DNA of 64,000 nucleotides from Streptomyces sp. DvalAA-43 (GCF_900091725.1 NZ_FMBW01000030.1:186001-250000); one strand, 5' to 3'; counted from the stretch's first letter, positions 1 to 8,839 are shown. Notes: a model not told the origin generated them from the sequence alone. Program-made: numbers and translations.

Positions 1-713
1 GGGGCGAGGGGCTGCCGGGCGGGGGCGTCGACGAGTTCGCCGTCGACGCGGAGCTTGAGCGAGGAGGTGAGTCCGCGGGCGCCGTGGACCAGGTCGGGGC
101 GTACGGCGATGACGGCGCCGACGGTCAGCGCGGTGATCAGGGCCTCGCCGATGCCGATCAGGACGTGGACCCCGACCATCGCGGTGAAGACCTTGCCGAT
201 CGGGATGTCGGTGGTGCCGCCGGTCCAGTAGATCAGCGTGAAGACGCAGGCCGCGGCCGGTACGGAGACCAGGGCGGCGACGAAGGACGCGCCGGTCACG
301 GAGCGGCGGGTCTTCGGCAGCGCCTTGAGCAGTCCGCGGAAGAGGGCGTACGCCACGACGGTGGTCGTGATGCCCATGTCGAGCACGTTCACGCCGAGCG
401 CGGTGAGGCCGCCGTCGGCGAAGAGGATGCCCTGCATGAGGAGGACGACGGTCACACAGAGCACGCCCGTATACGGCCCGACCAGGATCGCGGCCAGCGC
501 CCCGCCCAGCAGATGCCCGCTGGTGCCCGCCGCGACCGGGAAGTTCAGCATCTGCACGGCGAAGATGAACGCGGCGACGAGACCGGCGAGCGGCGCGGTG
601 CGCTCGTCCAGCTCGCGGCGGGCACCCCGCAGGCTGACGGCGACCGCACCCGCGGCGACGACTCCGGCGGCGGCGGAGACGGGCGCGTTGATGAATCCGT
701 CGGGTACATGCAT
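1..713 (-). CDS. CbiM/NikM energy-coupling-factor metal permease (3' end outside window)
   Basis: The N-terminal 237 residues are visible; the C-terminus lies beyond base 1. The protein opens MHVPDGFINAP, the CbiM/NikM signature in which the N-terminal Met-His segment coordinates Ni(II) or Co(II). Several hydrophobic helices follow, including one around FIFAVQMLNFPVAAGTSGHL, as in the substrate-specific membrane subunit of ECF nickel/cobalt importers. The start is fixed because the Met-His motif must be at the extreme N-terminus. An upstream Nur-type palindrome at 810-826 argues for nickel rather than cobalt, but this is inference. Partner subunits (NikN/Q/O type) would lie outside the window. 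Confidence 0.9.
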   Translation of the reverse strand, partial: MHVPDGFINAPVSAAAGVVAAGAVAVSLRGARRELDERTAPLAGLVAAFIFAVQMLNFPVAAGTSGHLLGGALAAILVGPYTGVLCVTVVLLMQGILFADGGLTALGVNVLDMGITTTVVAYALFRGLLKALPKTRRSVTGASFVAALVSVPAAACVFTLIYWTGGTTDIPIGKVFTAMVGVHVLIGIGEALITALTVGAVIAVRPDLVHGARGLTSSLKLRVDGELVDAPARQPLA

Positions 714-797
714 GGAGGGGCTCCGCTTCCTGCGGTCCTGCGTTGCTGCGGACGACAGCGACGACGATGAGGATGACGATGTCGTGAACCGCTCAAT

Positions 798-826
798 GAT
801 AGGACCTTGTTGCGAACCCTTCGCAA
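798..826 (-). promoter_or_regulatory. Nur-box palindrome in the nickel/cobalt permease promoter
   Basis: Positions 810-826 hold a perfect inverted repeat TTGCGAA-CCC-TTCGCAA. It fits the Streptomyces Nur consensus TTGC-N9-GCAA (tTGCaa-N5-ttGCAA). On the minus strand a -10-like TATCAT lies at about 803-798, just downstream of the palindrome, so Ni-bound Nur would sit over the -35 region and repress the permease gene when nickel is sufficient. The match to the consensus is direct; the promoter placement is inferred. Confidence 0.7.
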
Positions 827-916
827 GAGCGGATGCGTCACAACTGCTCGCCGCGCCCCTTACCGAAAATATGGGACATTGGATGGCGAAGCGGCACGTA
901 CAGGAGGAGTCGACCC

Positions 917-1267
917 ATGGCCCCCGTGATCCACGAGCAGGCGGAAGCCTGGCTCGTCAACGACACCCCCGACCTTCCGGCGGTCCCGGTCGACCTGCTG
1001 TACGACGCCGACAAGGACCCCCGCACCGTCCATGTCTCCTTCCCCGGCGGCGACGACTGGGCGTTCGGCCGCGACCTGCTGGAGGGCGGGCTGCACTCCC
1101 CCACCGAGCGCGGCGGCGTCCGGGTGTGGCCCTGCGGGCGGACCCAGCTGGTCGTGGAGGTGCACTCGAAGGACGGCGTGGAGGTGGTGCAGTTCGACAG
1201 CGCACCGCTGATCCGCTTCCTGCACCGGACCCACGCCGAGGGCACCAAGCCCCCCGCGCACGCATGA
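917..1267 (+). CDS. SsgA-like protein (sporulation/cell-division regulator family)
   Basis: A 116-residue protein of the SsgA-like (SALP) family, which is restricted to sporulating actinomycetes and controls septum-site selection and spore-wall events. The family signature is clear: LLYDADKDPRTVHVSFPGG, then WAFGRDLLEGGLHSPT and VRVWPCGR. Length is normal for the small SALPs (SsgB itself is about 137). The ATG is preceded by a good GGAGGAG at 903-909. The gene stands alone and its stop codon is built into the stem of a strong terminator. Which paralogue (SsgA to SsgG) it is cannot be decided from motifs alone. Confidence 0.88.
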   Translation: MAPVIHEQAEAWLVNDTPDLPAVPVDLLYDADKDPRTVHVSFPGGDDWAFGRDLLEGGLHSPTERGGVRVWPCGRTQLVVEVHSKDGVEVVQFDSAPLIRFLHRTHAEGTKPPAHA

Positions 1268-1310
1268 CGGAAGCCCCCGTGCCACTGACTCGCACGGGGG
1301 CTTCCGTCAT
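1264..1310 (+). terminator. Strong hairpin overlapping the ssgA-like stop codon
   Basis: A perfect 19-bp inverted repeat, left arm 1264-1282 and right arm 1292-1310, separated by nine bases. It contains the TGA stop of the upstream gene. It is GC-rich without a long T tract, as is usual in Streptomyces. It is symmetric, so it could also stop transcription of the convergent MMPL gene ending at 1392. Confidence 0.85.
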
Positions 1311-1391
1311 TGCCCCGGCCCCCCGTCCCCACAGGTAACCGGCGCGTCCGGGGGCGCGCTCCGCTCGGACGCGGCCCCGGAGCCGTATGGC

Positions 1392-3623
1392 TCAGACCCG
1401 GGTCAGCTCGCGCTCGCCCCCGGCGTCACCGTGTCCGGTGCCGCCCTCGGGCGTCTCGCCGAGCTGCTCGCGCAGCCCCTCGCCCTCCACGTCCACATTC
1501 GGCAGGATCCGGTCCAGCCAGCGCGGCAGCGACCAGGCGCGCTTGCCGAGCAGGGCGAGGACCGCGGGCACGATCGCCATCCGGACCACGAACGCGTCGA
1601 AGAAGACGGCGATGGCGAGCGAGAAGCCGATCATCTTGACCATCTGCTCGCTGGAGCCGATGAAGCCGGCGAAGACCGCCATCATGATCACGGCCGCGGC
1701 CGTGACGACCCGGGCGCCGTGGCGGAAGCCGGTGACGATCGCCTGGCCGGGCTTCTCGCCGTGGACGTACGCCTCGCGCATCCGGGTCACGAGGAAGACC
1801 TCGTAGTCCATCGCGAGGCCGAAGACCACGCCCACCATGAAGATCGGCATCATCGACATGATCGGACCGGTCTGCTCCACCCCGAAGAGCGAGCCGAGCC
1901 AGCCCCACTGGAAGACCGCGACGACCGCGCCCAGGGCCGCGACGACCGAGAGCAGGAAGCCGAGGGCCGCCTTCAGCGGCACCAGCACGGACCGGAAGAC
2001 CACCATCAGCAGCAGGAAGGCGAGCCCGACGACGAGCGCCAGGTAGGGCAGCAGCGCGTCGTTCATCTTCTGCGAGAAGTCGATGTTCATCGCGGTGGAA
2101 CCGGTGACCAGGACCTCGGCGCCGGTGTCGGACTTGATGTCCTTGCCCGCGTCACGGATCGCGTGGACCACGTTCTCCGTCTCGACGGAGCTCGGCCGGT
2201 CCTTCGGGACGACGGTGATCATCGCGGCGTCGCCGGCCTTGTTGAACTGGGCCGGGGTGACGGCGACGACGCCCTTCATGCTGGAGATCTCGTCGGTGAC
2301 CTGCTTGGCGGCGGTCTTGCCGTCGGAGCTGTCCGCGGTGTCGACGACGACCATCAGCGGCCCGTTGAAGCCGGGGCCGAAGCCCTCGGAGAGCAGGTCG
2401 TAGGCGCGCCGCTGGGTGGTGCTGGTGGGCTGGGAGCCCTCGTCGGGCAGGCCCATCTCCAGGGAGGCGGCCGGTACGGCGATCGTGCCGAGGCCGATGA
2501 CGCCGACCAGCAGCACCCAGACCGGCTTGCGCAGCACGAACCGCGCCCAGCGGGTGCCCATGTTCGGCTTGGCCTCGGCCCCGTCCGGGGCCTCGGCGGC
2601 CCTGCGCGCCTTGCGTCCCAGGACCCGCTTCCCGGCGAAGCCCAGCAGCGCCGGGACCAGGGTGAGCGCGATGAGGACGGCGATGGCGACCGTGCCGGCC
2701 GCGGCGAAGCCCATCTTCGACAGCATCGGGATGTTCACGACGGCGAGGCCGACCAGGGCGATGACGACGGTGAGACCGGCGAAGACCACCGCGGAACCGG
2801 CCGTGCCGACGGCCCGTCCGGCCGCTTCCTCGCGCTCCCGGCCCTCGGCCAGCTCGGCGCGGTAGCGGGAGACGATGAACAGCGCGTAGTCGATGCCGAC
2901 CGCGAGGCCGATCATCATCGCGAGGGTGGAGGTGGTGGAGCCCAGGTCCAGCACATTGGCCAGCGCGGTGATCGTCGAGACACCGATGCCGACCCCGATC
3001 AGGGCGGTGAGCAGCGGCAGCCCGGCGGCGATCAGCGAGCCGAAGGTGATGACCAGCACCACCGCGGCGATGGCGACGCCGATGATCTCGGTGGCCCCGG
3101 TCTCCGGCATCACCTGGAGCGCGTCACCGCCGATCTCCACGGTCATCCCGCTCTTCTGCGCCGCGTGGCCCGCGTCCTCCAGGGCGTCCCGGGTCGCGTC
3201 GGTCAGCTCCATCGAGTTGACCTTGTAGGAGACCGAGACGTACGCCGTGGAACCGTTCTTGCTGACGGCGCCCGCCGCGTACGGGTCACTGACCGAGGCG
3301 ATCTGGTCCGAGCCGGACTTCAGCTCGCGGACGACCTTGTTGACCTCGGCCTTGTTCGCCGGGTCGGTCATCTTCTCGCTGCCGGGGGCCTTGAAGACGA
3401 CCCGGGCGCTCGCGCCGTCGGCACTGGCTCCGGGGAAGCGCTGTTCCAGCAGGTCGAAGGCGCGCTGGGCCTCCGTGCCCGGGATCGAGAAGGAGCTGGA
3501 GGTGGCGGTGGACGCGGAGGCCGCGCCGAATCCGGCGAGCGCCAGCAGTGCCACCCATATCAGGGCGACATAGCGGCGGCGCCGGAAGGCCAGCCGTCCG
3601 AGCTTGTAGAGGAATGTGGCCAC
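1392..3623 (-). CDS. MMPL/RND-type membrane transporter
   Basis: A 743-residue protein of the MMPL family (RND superfamily), related to ActII-ORF3 and mycobacterial MmpL lipid or drug exporters. One helix lies near the N-terminus (about 19-37), followed by a large extracytoplasmic loop, a block of five or six helices around 165-330 containing GLAVGIDYALF, a second loop, and a second helix block from about 520 with the equivalent GLAMDYEVFLVTRMREAY. The Asp-Tyr residues in those motifs belong to the proton-relay region of the family. Start is GTG with GGAG nine bases upstream. It lies 138 bp downstream of a TetR gene on the same strand, so it is probably that regulator's target. Substrate unknown. 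Confidence 0.93.
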   Translation of the reverse strand: MATFLYKLGRLAFRRRRYVALIWVALLALAGFGAASASTATSSSFSIPGTEAQRAFDLLEQRFPGASADGASARVVFKAPGSEKMTDPANKAEVNKVVRELKSGSDQIASVSDPYAAGAVSKNGSTAYVSVSYKVNSMELTDATRDALEDAGHAAQKSGMTVEIGGDALQVMPETGATEIIGVAIAAVVLVITFGSLIAAGLPLLTALIGVGIGVSTITALANVLDLGSTTSTLAMMIGLAVGIDYALFIVSRYRAELAEGREREEAAGRAVGTAGSAVVFAGLTVVIALVGLAVVNIPMLSKMGFAAAGTVAIAVLIALTLVPALLGFAGKRVLGRKARRAAEAPDGAEAKPNMGTRWARFVLRKPVWVLLVGVIGLGTIAVPAASLEMGLPDEGSQPTSTTQRRAYDLLSEGFGPGFNGPLMVVVDTADSSDGKTAAKQVTDEISSMKGVVAVTPAQFNKAGDAAMITVVPKDRPSSVETENVVHAIRDAGKDIKSDTGAEVLVTGSTAMNIDFSQKMNDALLPYLALVVGLAFLLLMVVFRSVLVPLKAALGFLLSVVAALGAVVAVFQWGWLGSLFGVEQTGPIMSMMPIFMVGVVFGLAMDYEVFLVTRMREAYVHGEKPGQAIVTGFRHGARVVTAAAVIMMAVFAGFIGSSEQMVKMIGFSLAIAVFFDAFVVRMAIVPAVLALLGKRAWSLPRWLDRILPNVDVEGEGLREQLGETPEGGTGHGDAGGERELTRV

Positions 3624-3761
3624 GGAGGGGTACTCCCGGGTCGGGTCGTGAGTGGAAATGGGCGTGCGGAACCAGCCCGACGACGAGAGCGGCGTGTCAG
3701 GTGGAGCTCGGGGAGGGGGCCGTGCGGACGGGGACGGACCGCGCGGGGCGGCCCGGGGGGG

Positions 3762-4334
3762 TCAGGCTCCGAGGGCGGGGAGGATCACGGAGTCGACGTA
3801 ATCGATGAGGAACGCCTGGTCGACCGAGCGGTCCTCGACCAGCTGCCGGGCGGCGAAAGCGCCGATCAGCATGTGCGGCACGTATTTCAGCGCCGGATTG
3901 TCCGGACGCACCTCGCCCCGGTCCACGGCTCGGCGCAGCAGCAGGTCGAGACCGGTCATCTCCGGCTCGATCAGCAGGTCGCGCAGGGCCTGGTACAGAT
4001 CGGGGTTCTCGTGGACGGCATGGCTCAGACCCCGCATCAGCGCGGAGTCCTTCTCCATCTGACAGTCGTCGTTGCGGCCCAGCGCGGCGTGGAAGTCGCC
4101 GCGCAACGACCCGGTGTCGATCTCTTCGAGGGAGACCGGCTTGTTGTGCCGAAGAGCCTTGACGACCAGCTCGGGCTTGCTCCCCCACTGGCGGTAGAGG
4201 GTGGCCTTGCTGGAACGGGTGCGAGCGGCGACGGCGTCCATGGTCAGGGCGTCGTAGCCGACTTCGCGGAGCAGGTCGAGCACGGCGGCGTACAGCTCGC
4301 TCTCACGCTCGGGCGTGAGCCGGGTGCGCGCCAT
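3762..4334 (-). CDS. TetR-family transcriptional repressor
   Basis: A 190-residue TetR-type regulator. The N-terminal helix-turn-helix is typical: LLREVGYDALTMDAVAARTR, then SSKATLYRQWGSKPELV. The C-terminal ligand domain ends VILPALGA and resembles the TetR_C domains of drug-responsive repressors. The ATG at 4334 has AGGAGG seven bases upstream; longer in-frame extensions read through a low-complexity repeat and are not believable. It sits in front of the MMPL gene on the same strand and divergent from the tricorn-like protease, with two palindromes in the shared intergenic region as its likely operators. Confidence 0.92.
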   Translation of the reverse strand: MARTRLTPERESELYAAVLDLLREVGYDALTMDAVAARTRSSKATLYRQWGSKPELVVKALRHNKPVSLEEIDTGSLRGDFHAALGRNDDCQMEKDSALMRGLSHAVHENPDLYQALRDLLIEPEMTGLDLLLRRAVDRGEVRPDNPALKYVPHMLIGAFAARQLVEDRSVDQAFLIDYVDSVILPALGA

Positions 4335-4405
4335 GTGTCGACCTCCTGTTCGGATGCTCATACTTCTACTGCTCGTACGTCGCCTACCCGTACTCGCGCA
4401 TCTCG

Positions 4406-4441
4406 TACTCGAACTTCTCTTACTCGAACTTCTCTTACTCG
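4406..4441. repeat. 15-bp tandem repeat in the TetR leader region
   Basis: The unit TACTCGAACTTCTCT occurs twice in perfect tandem (4406-4420, 4421-4435) followed by a partial third copy. Related TACTCG and CTCGTAC words flank it from about 4370 to 4445. It lies between the TetR start and the two palindromes, probably in the 5' leader of the TetR mRNA. It has no recognised function and may be a replication-slippage product. Confidence 0.7.
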
Positions 4442-4457
4442 TACGCCAGTCAATCGA

Positions 4458-4472
4458 ACGAAACTGTTTCGT
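4458..4472. promoter_or_regulatory. Palindromic operator 1 (TetR/MMPL - protease intergenic)
   Basis: ACGAAAC-T-GTTTCGT is a perfect 7-bp inverted repeat. It shares the CGAAAC/GTTTCG half-sites with the larger palindrome 26 bp away. Such paired sites are typical of TetR-family autoregulation. Assignment to the adjacent TetR protein is by position. Confidence 0.65.
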
Positions 4473-4498
4473 ACACATCGACGGTACCCCGCCCGTCC

Positions 4499-4520
4499 AG
4501 CGAAACGGAATCGTTTCGCT
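4499..4520. promoter_or_regulatory. Palindromic operator 2 (TetR/MMPL - protease intergenic)
   Basis: AGCGAAACG-GAAT-CGTTTCGCT is a perfect 9-bp inverted repeat with a 4-bp centre. It is the longer of two palindromes with the same half-site and lies nearer the protease gene. It is probably the high-affinity TetR-family operator. Confidence 0.7.
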
Positions 4521-4590
4521 TGTGTTCCGCACCACAACCGGTTCCGCACCACGAGTTGCCGGGGCCCTCCCGCGCGGAAAGCATTGGAGG

Positions 4591-7500
4591 GTGAGTGACG
4601 ACGTCGCGTATCTCCGTTTCCCGCACCTCCACGACGACCTGCTCTGCTTCGCGGCCGAGGACGACCTCTGGGTCTCCCCCCTCGCGTCCGAGGGGCAGAC
4701 GCCCGGCCGGGCGTGGCGGCTGACCGTCGACCGGACCCGGGTCAGCCACCCGCGCTTCTCCCCCGACGGCAGCCGGATCGCCTACACGACCTGGCGCAGC
4801 CTCGATCCCGAGATCCATCTCGCTCCGGTCGACGGCGGCCCGGCCCGCCGGCTCACCTACTGGGGGTCGATGGACACCCGGGTCTGCGGCTGGACCCCCG
4901 ATCCCCCGGACGCCTCCCAGATCCTCGCCGTGTCCTCGCACCACCAGCCGTTCTCGCACATCTCCTGGGCCTACAGCGTCCCCACCGACGGCAGCCCCGG
5001 CGGCAAGCTGCCCTGGGGCCCGGTCTCCGACATCGCGGTCGCCGACATCGACGGCGAGCGGCGCACCCTGCTGCTCACCGGCACACCGCCGCACGAACCG
5101 GCCGCCTGGAAGCGGTACCGGGGCGGCGCGACCGGCCGGCTCTGGCTGCACGGCAAGCGGCTGCTGCCGGACATCGGCGGCCACCTCGCCTCCCCGATGT
5201 TCGTCGGCGGCCGGATCGCGTTCCTCTCCGACCACGAGGGCGTCGGCAATCTGTACTCCTGCCGGCCCGACGGCACCGATCTGCGACGCCACACCGACCA
5301 CGACGCCTTCTACGCCCGGCACGCCTCCAGCGACGGACACCGGGTGGTCTACCAGTGCGCGGGCGATCTGTGGCTGGTGGACGATCTGGCGTCGCCGGAC
5401 GCGGTGCCCCGGAAGCTGGCGGTCCGGCTCGGCGGGCCGCGCACCGGACGACGCCCGTACCAGGTGCCCGCCGCCAGCCACGTCGACTCGCTGTCCGTGG
5501 ACGAGACGGGCCGGGCCAGCGCCGTCACCGTACGCGGCAGCCTCTACTGGCTCACCCACCGCGACGGCCCCGCCCGGACCATCGCCGACACCCCCGGGGT
5601 CCGGGTCCGGCTGCCCGAGATGCTCGGCAGCGGCGGCCAGGTCGCCTATGTCACGGACGCCGACGGCGAGGACGCGATCGAGATCGCGTACCTGCCGCGC
5701 GCCAGCGGCGACCGCGCGCCGCGCCGGCTGGCCTCCGGGCGGATCGGCCGGGTGCAGGAGCTGATCGCCGCCCCGGACGGCGAACGCCTCGCCATCGCCA
5801 CGAACGACGGACGGCTGCTGCTCCTGGAGACGGACGAGGAGACCTCCACCGGTGAACCCACCGAGCTGATCCGCTCCATCAACGGCCCGGTCCGCGACCT
5901 GGCGTTCTCCCCGGACGGCGCCTGGCTCACCTGGTCGCACCCCGGGATCGGCCGCTCGCTGCGCCAGATCAAGCTGGCCCGCATCCTGGGCACCGGCGCG
6001 CCCGTGATCGTCGATGTCACCAACGGCCGCTTCGAGGACGAGAACCCGGTCTTCACGGGCGACGGCCGCTATCTCGCCTTCCTCTCCTGGCGCGGCTTCG
6101 ACCCGGTGTACGACGTCCACACCGGCGACCTCTCCTTCCCCCTGGGCTGCCGCCCGTACCTGGTGCCGCTCTCCTCCGCCACGCCCTCCCCGTTCGCCCT
6201 GTCCCCGGAGGGGCGCCCGGCTGCGGGCGGTCTCGACCCGGCCGACGACCTCCCCGACATCGGTACGGGCGAGGGCCCTTCCACGGTCACCGTCGAGTTC
6301 GAGGGCCTGGAGAACCGGGTGACGCCCTTCCCGGTCTCCGCGTCCAAGTACTCGGCCCTGCACCCGGTGAGCGGCGGCGGCCTGGTCTGGCTGCGCTGGC
6401 CGATCTCCGGCGCGCTCGGCGAGACCTTCGCCAACCCGTCGGACATGTCGGGCCGCCCCACCCTCGAACACTTCAACATCACCAAGGCCAGGAAGACCGA
6501 ACTGGTCGGCCATCTCGACTGGTTCGCGGTCAGCGGCGACGCGACCCGGCTGGTCGTCATGGACGAGGGCGAGCTGCGCGCCGTGCCCGCCACCGAGACC
6601 GGCGACAGCGACACCACCGTCTACCTCGACCTGCGCCGCATCCTGCACGAGGTCGACCCGGCGGCGGAATGGCGGCAGGCGTACGAGGAGGGCGGCCGCA
6701 TCATCCGTTCCTACTTCTGGGAGCCGGACATGTGCGGCATCGACTGGACGGGCGTGCTCGACCAGTACCGCCCACTGGTCGAACGGGTCGCCTCCCCCGA
6801 CGAGTTCGCCGATCTGATGCGCGAGGTCCTGGGCGAACTGGGCACCTCGCACGCCTATGTGACCCCGGCCCGCCGCAACGAGGGCCCGCCGCACTACCAG
6901 CGGGCGATCGGCCTGCTCGGCGCGAACCTGGTGTGCCGGGACGGCGACTGGACGGTCCGGCGGATCCTGCCGGGCGACTCCTCCGACTCCAAGGCCCGCT
7001 CCCCGCTGGCCGGTACGGGCATCCGCGAGGGCGCGGTCCTCACCCATGTCGACGGCCGCCCGGTCGACCCCGTGACCGGCCCGTACCCACTCCTCACGGC
7101 GGCGGGCGGCACCACGGTCGAGCTGACCTTCCGCCCGGCCGGGGGCGAGGGGCTGGGGCGGCCGCGCCGTGTCGCGGTCGTCCCCCTGGTCGACGAACGG
7201 CCGCTGCGCTACCAGGACTGGGTGGCCAAACGCCGGGAGGTCGTACGGGAGTTGAGCGGCGGCAAGTGCGGCTATCTGCACATCCCCGACATGGGCGGAT
7301 CGGGCTGGGCCCAGTTCAACCGGGACCTGCGCATGGAGGTGTCCCGCCCGGCGCTCATCGTCGACGTACGTGGCAACGCGGGCGGACACATCAGCGAGCT
7401 GGTCGTGGAGAAGCTGACCCGCACCATCCTCGGCTGGGACCTGACCCGCAACGCCCAGCCGGTCTCGTACGCCTCCAACGCCCCCCGCGGCCCGGTGGTC

Positions 7501-7887
7501 GCCCTGGCCGACGAGGCGACCTCCTCCGACGGCGACATGATCACCGCCGCGTTCCGCCTGCTGAAGCTCGGCCCGGTGGTGGGCCAGCGGACCTGGGGCG
7601 GCGTCGTCGGCATGACCGGCCGGACCAGGCTCGGCGACGGCACGGTGATCACGGTGCCGATGAACGCGGCCTGGTTCGACACCTACGGCTGGTCCGTCGA
7701 GAACCACGGCGTCGAACCGGACCTGGAGGCGCTGCGCACCCCCCTGGACTGGGCGGAGGGCCGGTACGCGGTACTGGACGACGCGGTACGGGTCGCCCTG
7801 GACCTCCTGGCCGCCCAGCCGGCGGCGACCCCACCGACCTACGACGACGTCCCGGACCGACGACGACCGCCGTTGCCGCCGCGTTGA
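4591..7887 (+). CDS. Tricorn-type S41 serine protease
   Basis: About 1098 residues, the full length of tricorn proteases, which trim oligopeptides produced by the proteasome. The N-terminal half is beta-propeller sequence (repeats such as HPRFSPDGSRIAY and RDLAFSPDGAWLTW). A tricorn C1-like segment (about 700-770) and a PDZ domain (about 780-880) follow. The S41 core has GYLHIPDMGGSGWAQFN, VDVRGNAGGHIS and the nucleophile motif TSSDGDM (Ser about 979), then the conserved NHGVEPD. The GTG start matches the N-terminus expected for the family (LRFPHLHDDLLCFAAEDDLW) but has GGAGG directly abutting it, so the start is uncertain by a few codons. Cytoplasmic; no signal peptide. Confidence 0.9.
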   Translation: MSDDVAYLRFPHLHDDLLCFAAEDDLWVSPLASEGQTPGRAWRLTVDRTRVSHPRFSPDGSRIAYTTWRSLDPEIHLAPVDGGPARRLTYWGSMDTRVCGWTPDPPDASQILAVSSHHQPFSHISWAYSVPTDGSPGGKLPWGPVSDIAVADIDGERRTLLLTGTPPHEPAAWKRYRGGATGRLWLHGKRLLPDIGGHLASPMFVGGRIAFLSDHEGVGNLYSCRPDGTDLRRHTDHDAFYARHASSDGHRVVYQCAGDLWLVDDLASPDAVPRKLAVRLGGPRTGRRPYQVPAASHVDSLSVDETGRASAVTVRGSLYWLTHRDGPARTIADTPGVRVRLPEMLGSGGQVAYVTDADGEDAIEIAYLPRASGDRAPRRLASGRIGRVQELIAAPDGERLAIATNDGRLLLLETDEETSTGEPTELIRSINGPVRDLAFSPDGAWLTWSHPGIGRSLRQIKLARILGTGAPVIVDVTNGRFEDENPVFTGDGRYLAFLSWRGFDPVYDVHTGDLSFPLGCRPYLVPLSSATPSPFALSPEGRPAAGGLDPADDLPDIGTGEGPSTVTVEFEGLENRVTPFPVSASKYSALHPVSGGGLVWLRWPISGALGETFANPSDMSGRPTLEHFNITKARKTELVGHLDWFAVSGDATRLVVMDEGELRAVPATETGDSDTTVYLDLRRILHEVDPAAEWRQAYEEGGRIIRSYFWEPDMCGIDWTGVLDQYRPLVERVASPDEFADLMREVLGELGTSHAYVTPARRNEGPPHYQRAIGLLGANLVCRDGDWTVRRILPGDSSDSKARSPLAGTGIREGAVLTHVDGRPVDPVTGPYPLLTAAGGTTVELTFRPAGGEGLGRPRRVAVVPLVDERPLRYQDWVAKRREVVRELSGGKCGYLHIPDMGGSGWAQFNRDLRMEVSRPALIVDVRGNAGGHISELVVEKLTRTILGWDLTRNAQPVSYASNAPRGPVVALADEATSSDGDMITAAFRLLKLGPVVGQRTWGGVVGMTGRTRLGDGTVITVPMNAAWFDTYGWSVENHGVEPDLEALRTPLDWAEGRYAVLDDAVRVALDLLAAQPAATPPTYDDVPDRRRPPLPPR

Positions 7888-8025
7888 GAACCGGTCCGGG
7901 CACGGCGCGGCTGCGGGAACGGGAGGAGCGGGAGCGGGAACGGCGGTGACATGCACTCGACGTACTCGGTACGGTGTGGATCTCTGGGTGCGACGGTCGT
8001 CACGACTATGGGGGCAGGTACGGGG

Positions 8026-8691
8026 ATGGCGCATGATCCGGGTGGCTCGCCGCCACCGCTTCCCCCGCATCCCCCGCACATCCCGCCCCACGGTCCCTCG
8101 ACCGGCCACGGGGCGCCGCGCTGGGCGTGGTGGGTGGTCGGCATCGTGATCCCCGTGGTCGGCCTGGTCGTCACGGTGCTCACCCAGCAACGGCCCGACG
8201 CACCGCGGGCGAAGCCTCCGTCGGGACATGCGCCGACCGCCGCTCCACCGGCAAGCACCCCCGCGGCACCGGGTGCGTCGGCCGACGAGGACACCCTCAC
8301 GGACTCGCCGTCGCCCACCCCTTCGAGTACGGCCCCCACCATTCTCAGAACGGGCAACTTCGCTCTTGAGCCGGGAAGCCGCGCCGACCTTGAGCACGGC
8401 ACCACCGGGAAGTCGGTGGAAAGCCCCGATGTGTCCTGGAGCGGGAACGACTACATCGCGGCGCTGAACGGGCGGGTCGCCTCCTCCCTGGAGGGGGCGA
8501 CCCCCACCATCTGCGCGGACCTCATCCGTGACTACTCACACGGAATGGCACGAATGGCCCCGAGTGGCTCATGGCTCTGCATGCCGACCAGCGCGGGCCA
8601 CGTGGCGGGCCTGGAGTACCTCGGCCCGGACGAGAACGGCCGACGGCAGTTCCACTACATCGTGTGGGACATGACCGCCCCTTCCGGCTGA
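8026..8691 (+). CDS. Single-pass membrane protein of unknown function
   Basis: About 221 residues. The order is a proline-rich cytoplasmic segment (PPPLPPHPPHIPPHGPS), one transmembrane helix (about residues 35-55, WAWWVVGIVIPVVGLVVTVL), a Pro/Ala/Thr-rich extracytoplasmic linker, and a globular C-terminal domain of about 110 residues with two Cys (TICADLI, SWLCMPT). I do not recognise the C-terminal domain. Similar Streptomyces proteins place a small sensor or ligand domain outside the membrane. Start at 8026 is chosen over 8008, seven codons upstream and in frame; neither has a convincing ribosome-binding site. Confidence 0.65.
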   Translation: MAHDPGGSPPPLPPHPPHIPPHGPSTGHGAPRWAWWVVGIVIPVVGLVVTVLTQQRPDAPRAKPPSGHAPTAAPPASTPAAPGASADEDTLTDSPSPTPSSTAPTILRTGNFALEPGSRADLEHGTTGKSVESPDVSWSGNDYIAALNGRVASSLEGATPTICADLIRDYSHGMARMAPSGSWLCMPTSAGHVAGLEYLGPDENGRRQFHYIVWDMTAPSG

Positions 8692-8734
8692 GCCCACCGC
8701 CGCGGCCCTCGGGCAGGCCCGGGGCGCTCGTGAC

Positions 8735-8839
8735 CGTCGCCTCGTCCCCGTCCGCGACTCCAAGTGCCCCGAAGGGCCCGTGCTCGTCCTTCCCGCGTCC
8801 GCCTGGACGCCGTTCGTCGAGTCCGTCAAGGCGTCCTGA
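8735..8839 (+). pseudogene. DUF397 C-terminal remnant
   Basis: Translation ending at the TGA at 8837-8839 reads VPVRDSKCPEGPVLVLPASA and then WTPFVESVKAS. This is the C-terminal half of DUF397 small proteins (VRDSKDPDGP...W..F...VK), which in Streptomyces partner Scr1/XRE-type regulators. The N-terminal half (WRKSSYS...NCVEV) is absent; upstream sequence belongs to the unrelated gene ending at 8691. No start codon or partner regulator is nearby, so this is a decayed fragment. Confidence 0.7.

Noticed and set aside
714..916. Cobalamin riboswitch upstream of the CbiM-like gene
   Set aside because: The leader is only about 100 bases to the palindrome and shows no B12-box conserved sequence; the Nur box explains regulation better.
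1431..4598. 1055-codon open frame on the plus strand across the MMPL and TetR genes
   Set aside because: It is antisense to two well-supported genes. Its composition (long runs of Asp/His/Gly/Arg) is typical of the third-position shadow frames of GC-rich DNA.
4450..8397. 1315-codon open frame on the minus strand opposite the tricorn protease
   Set aside because: Same shadow effect; no motif, membrane segment or start signal, while the sense strand encodes a complete recognised protease.
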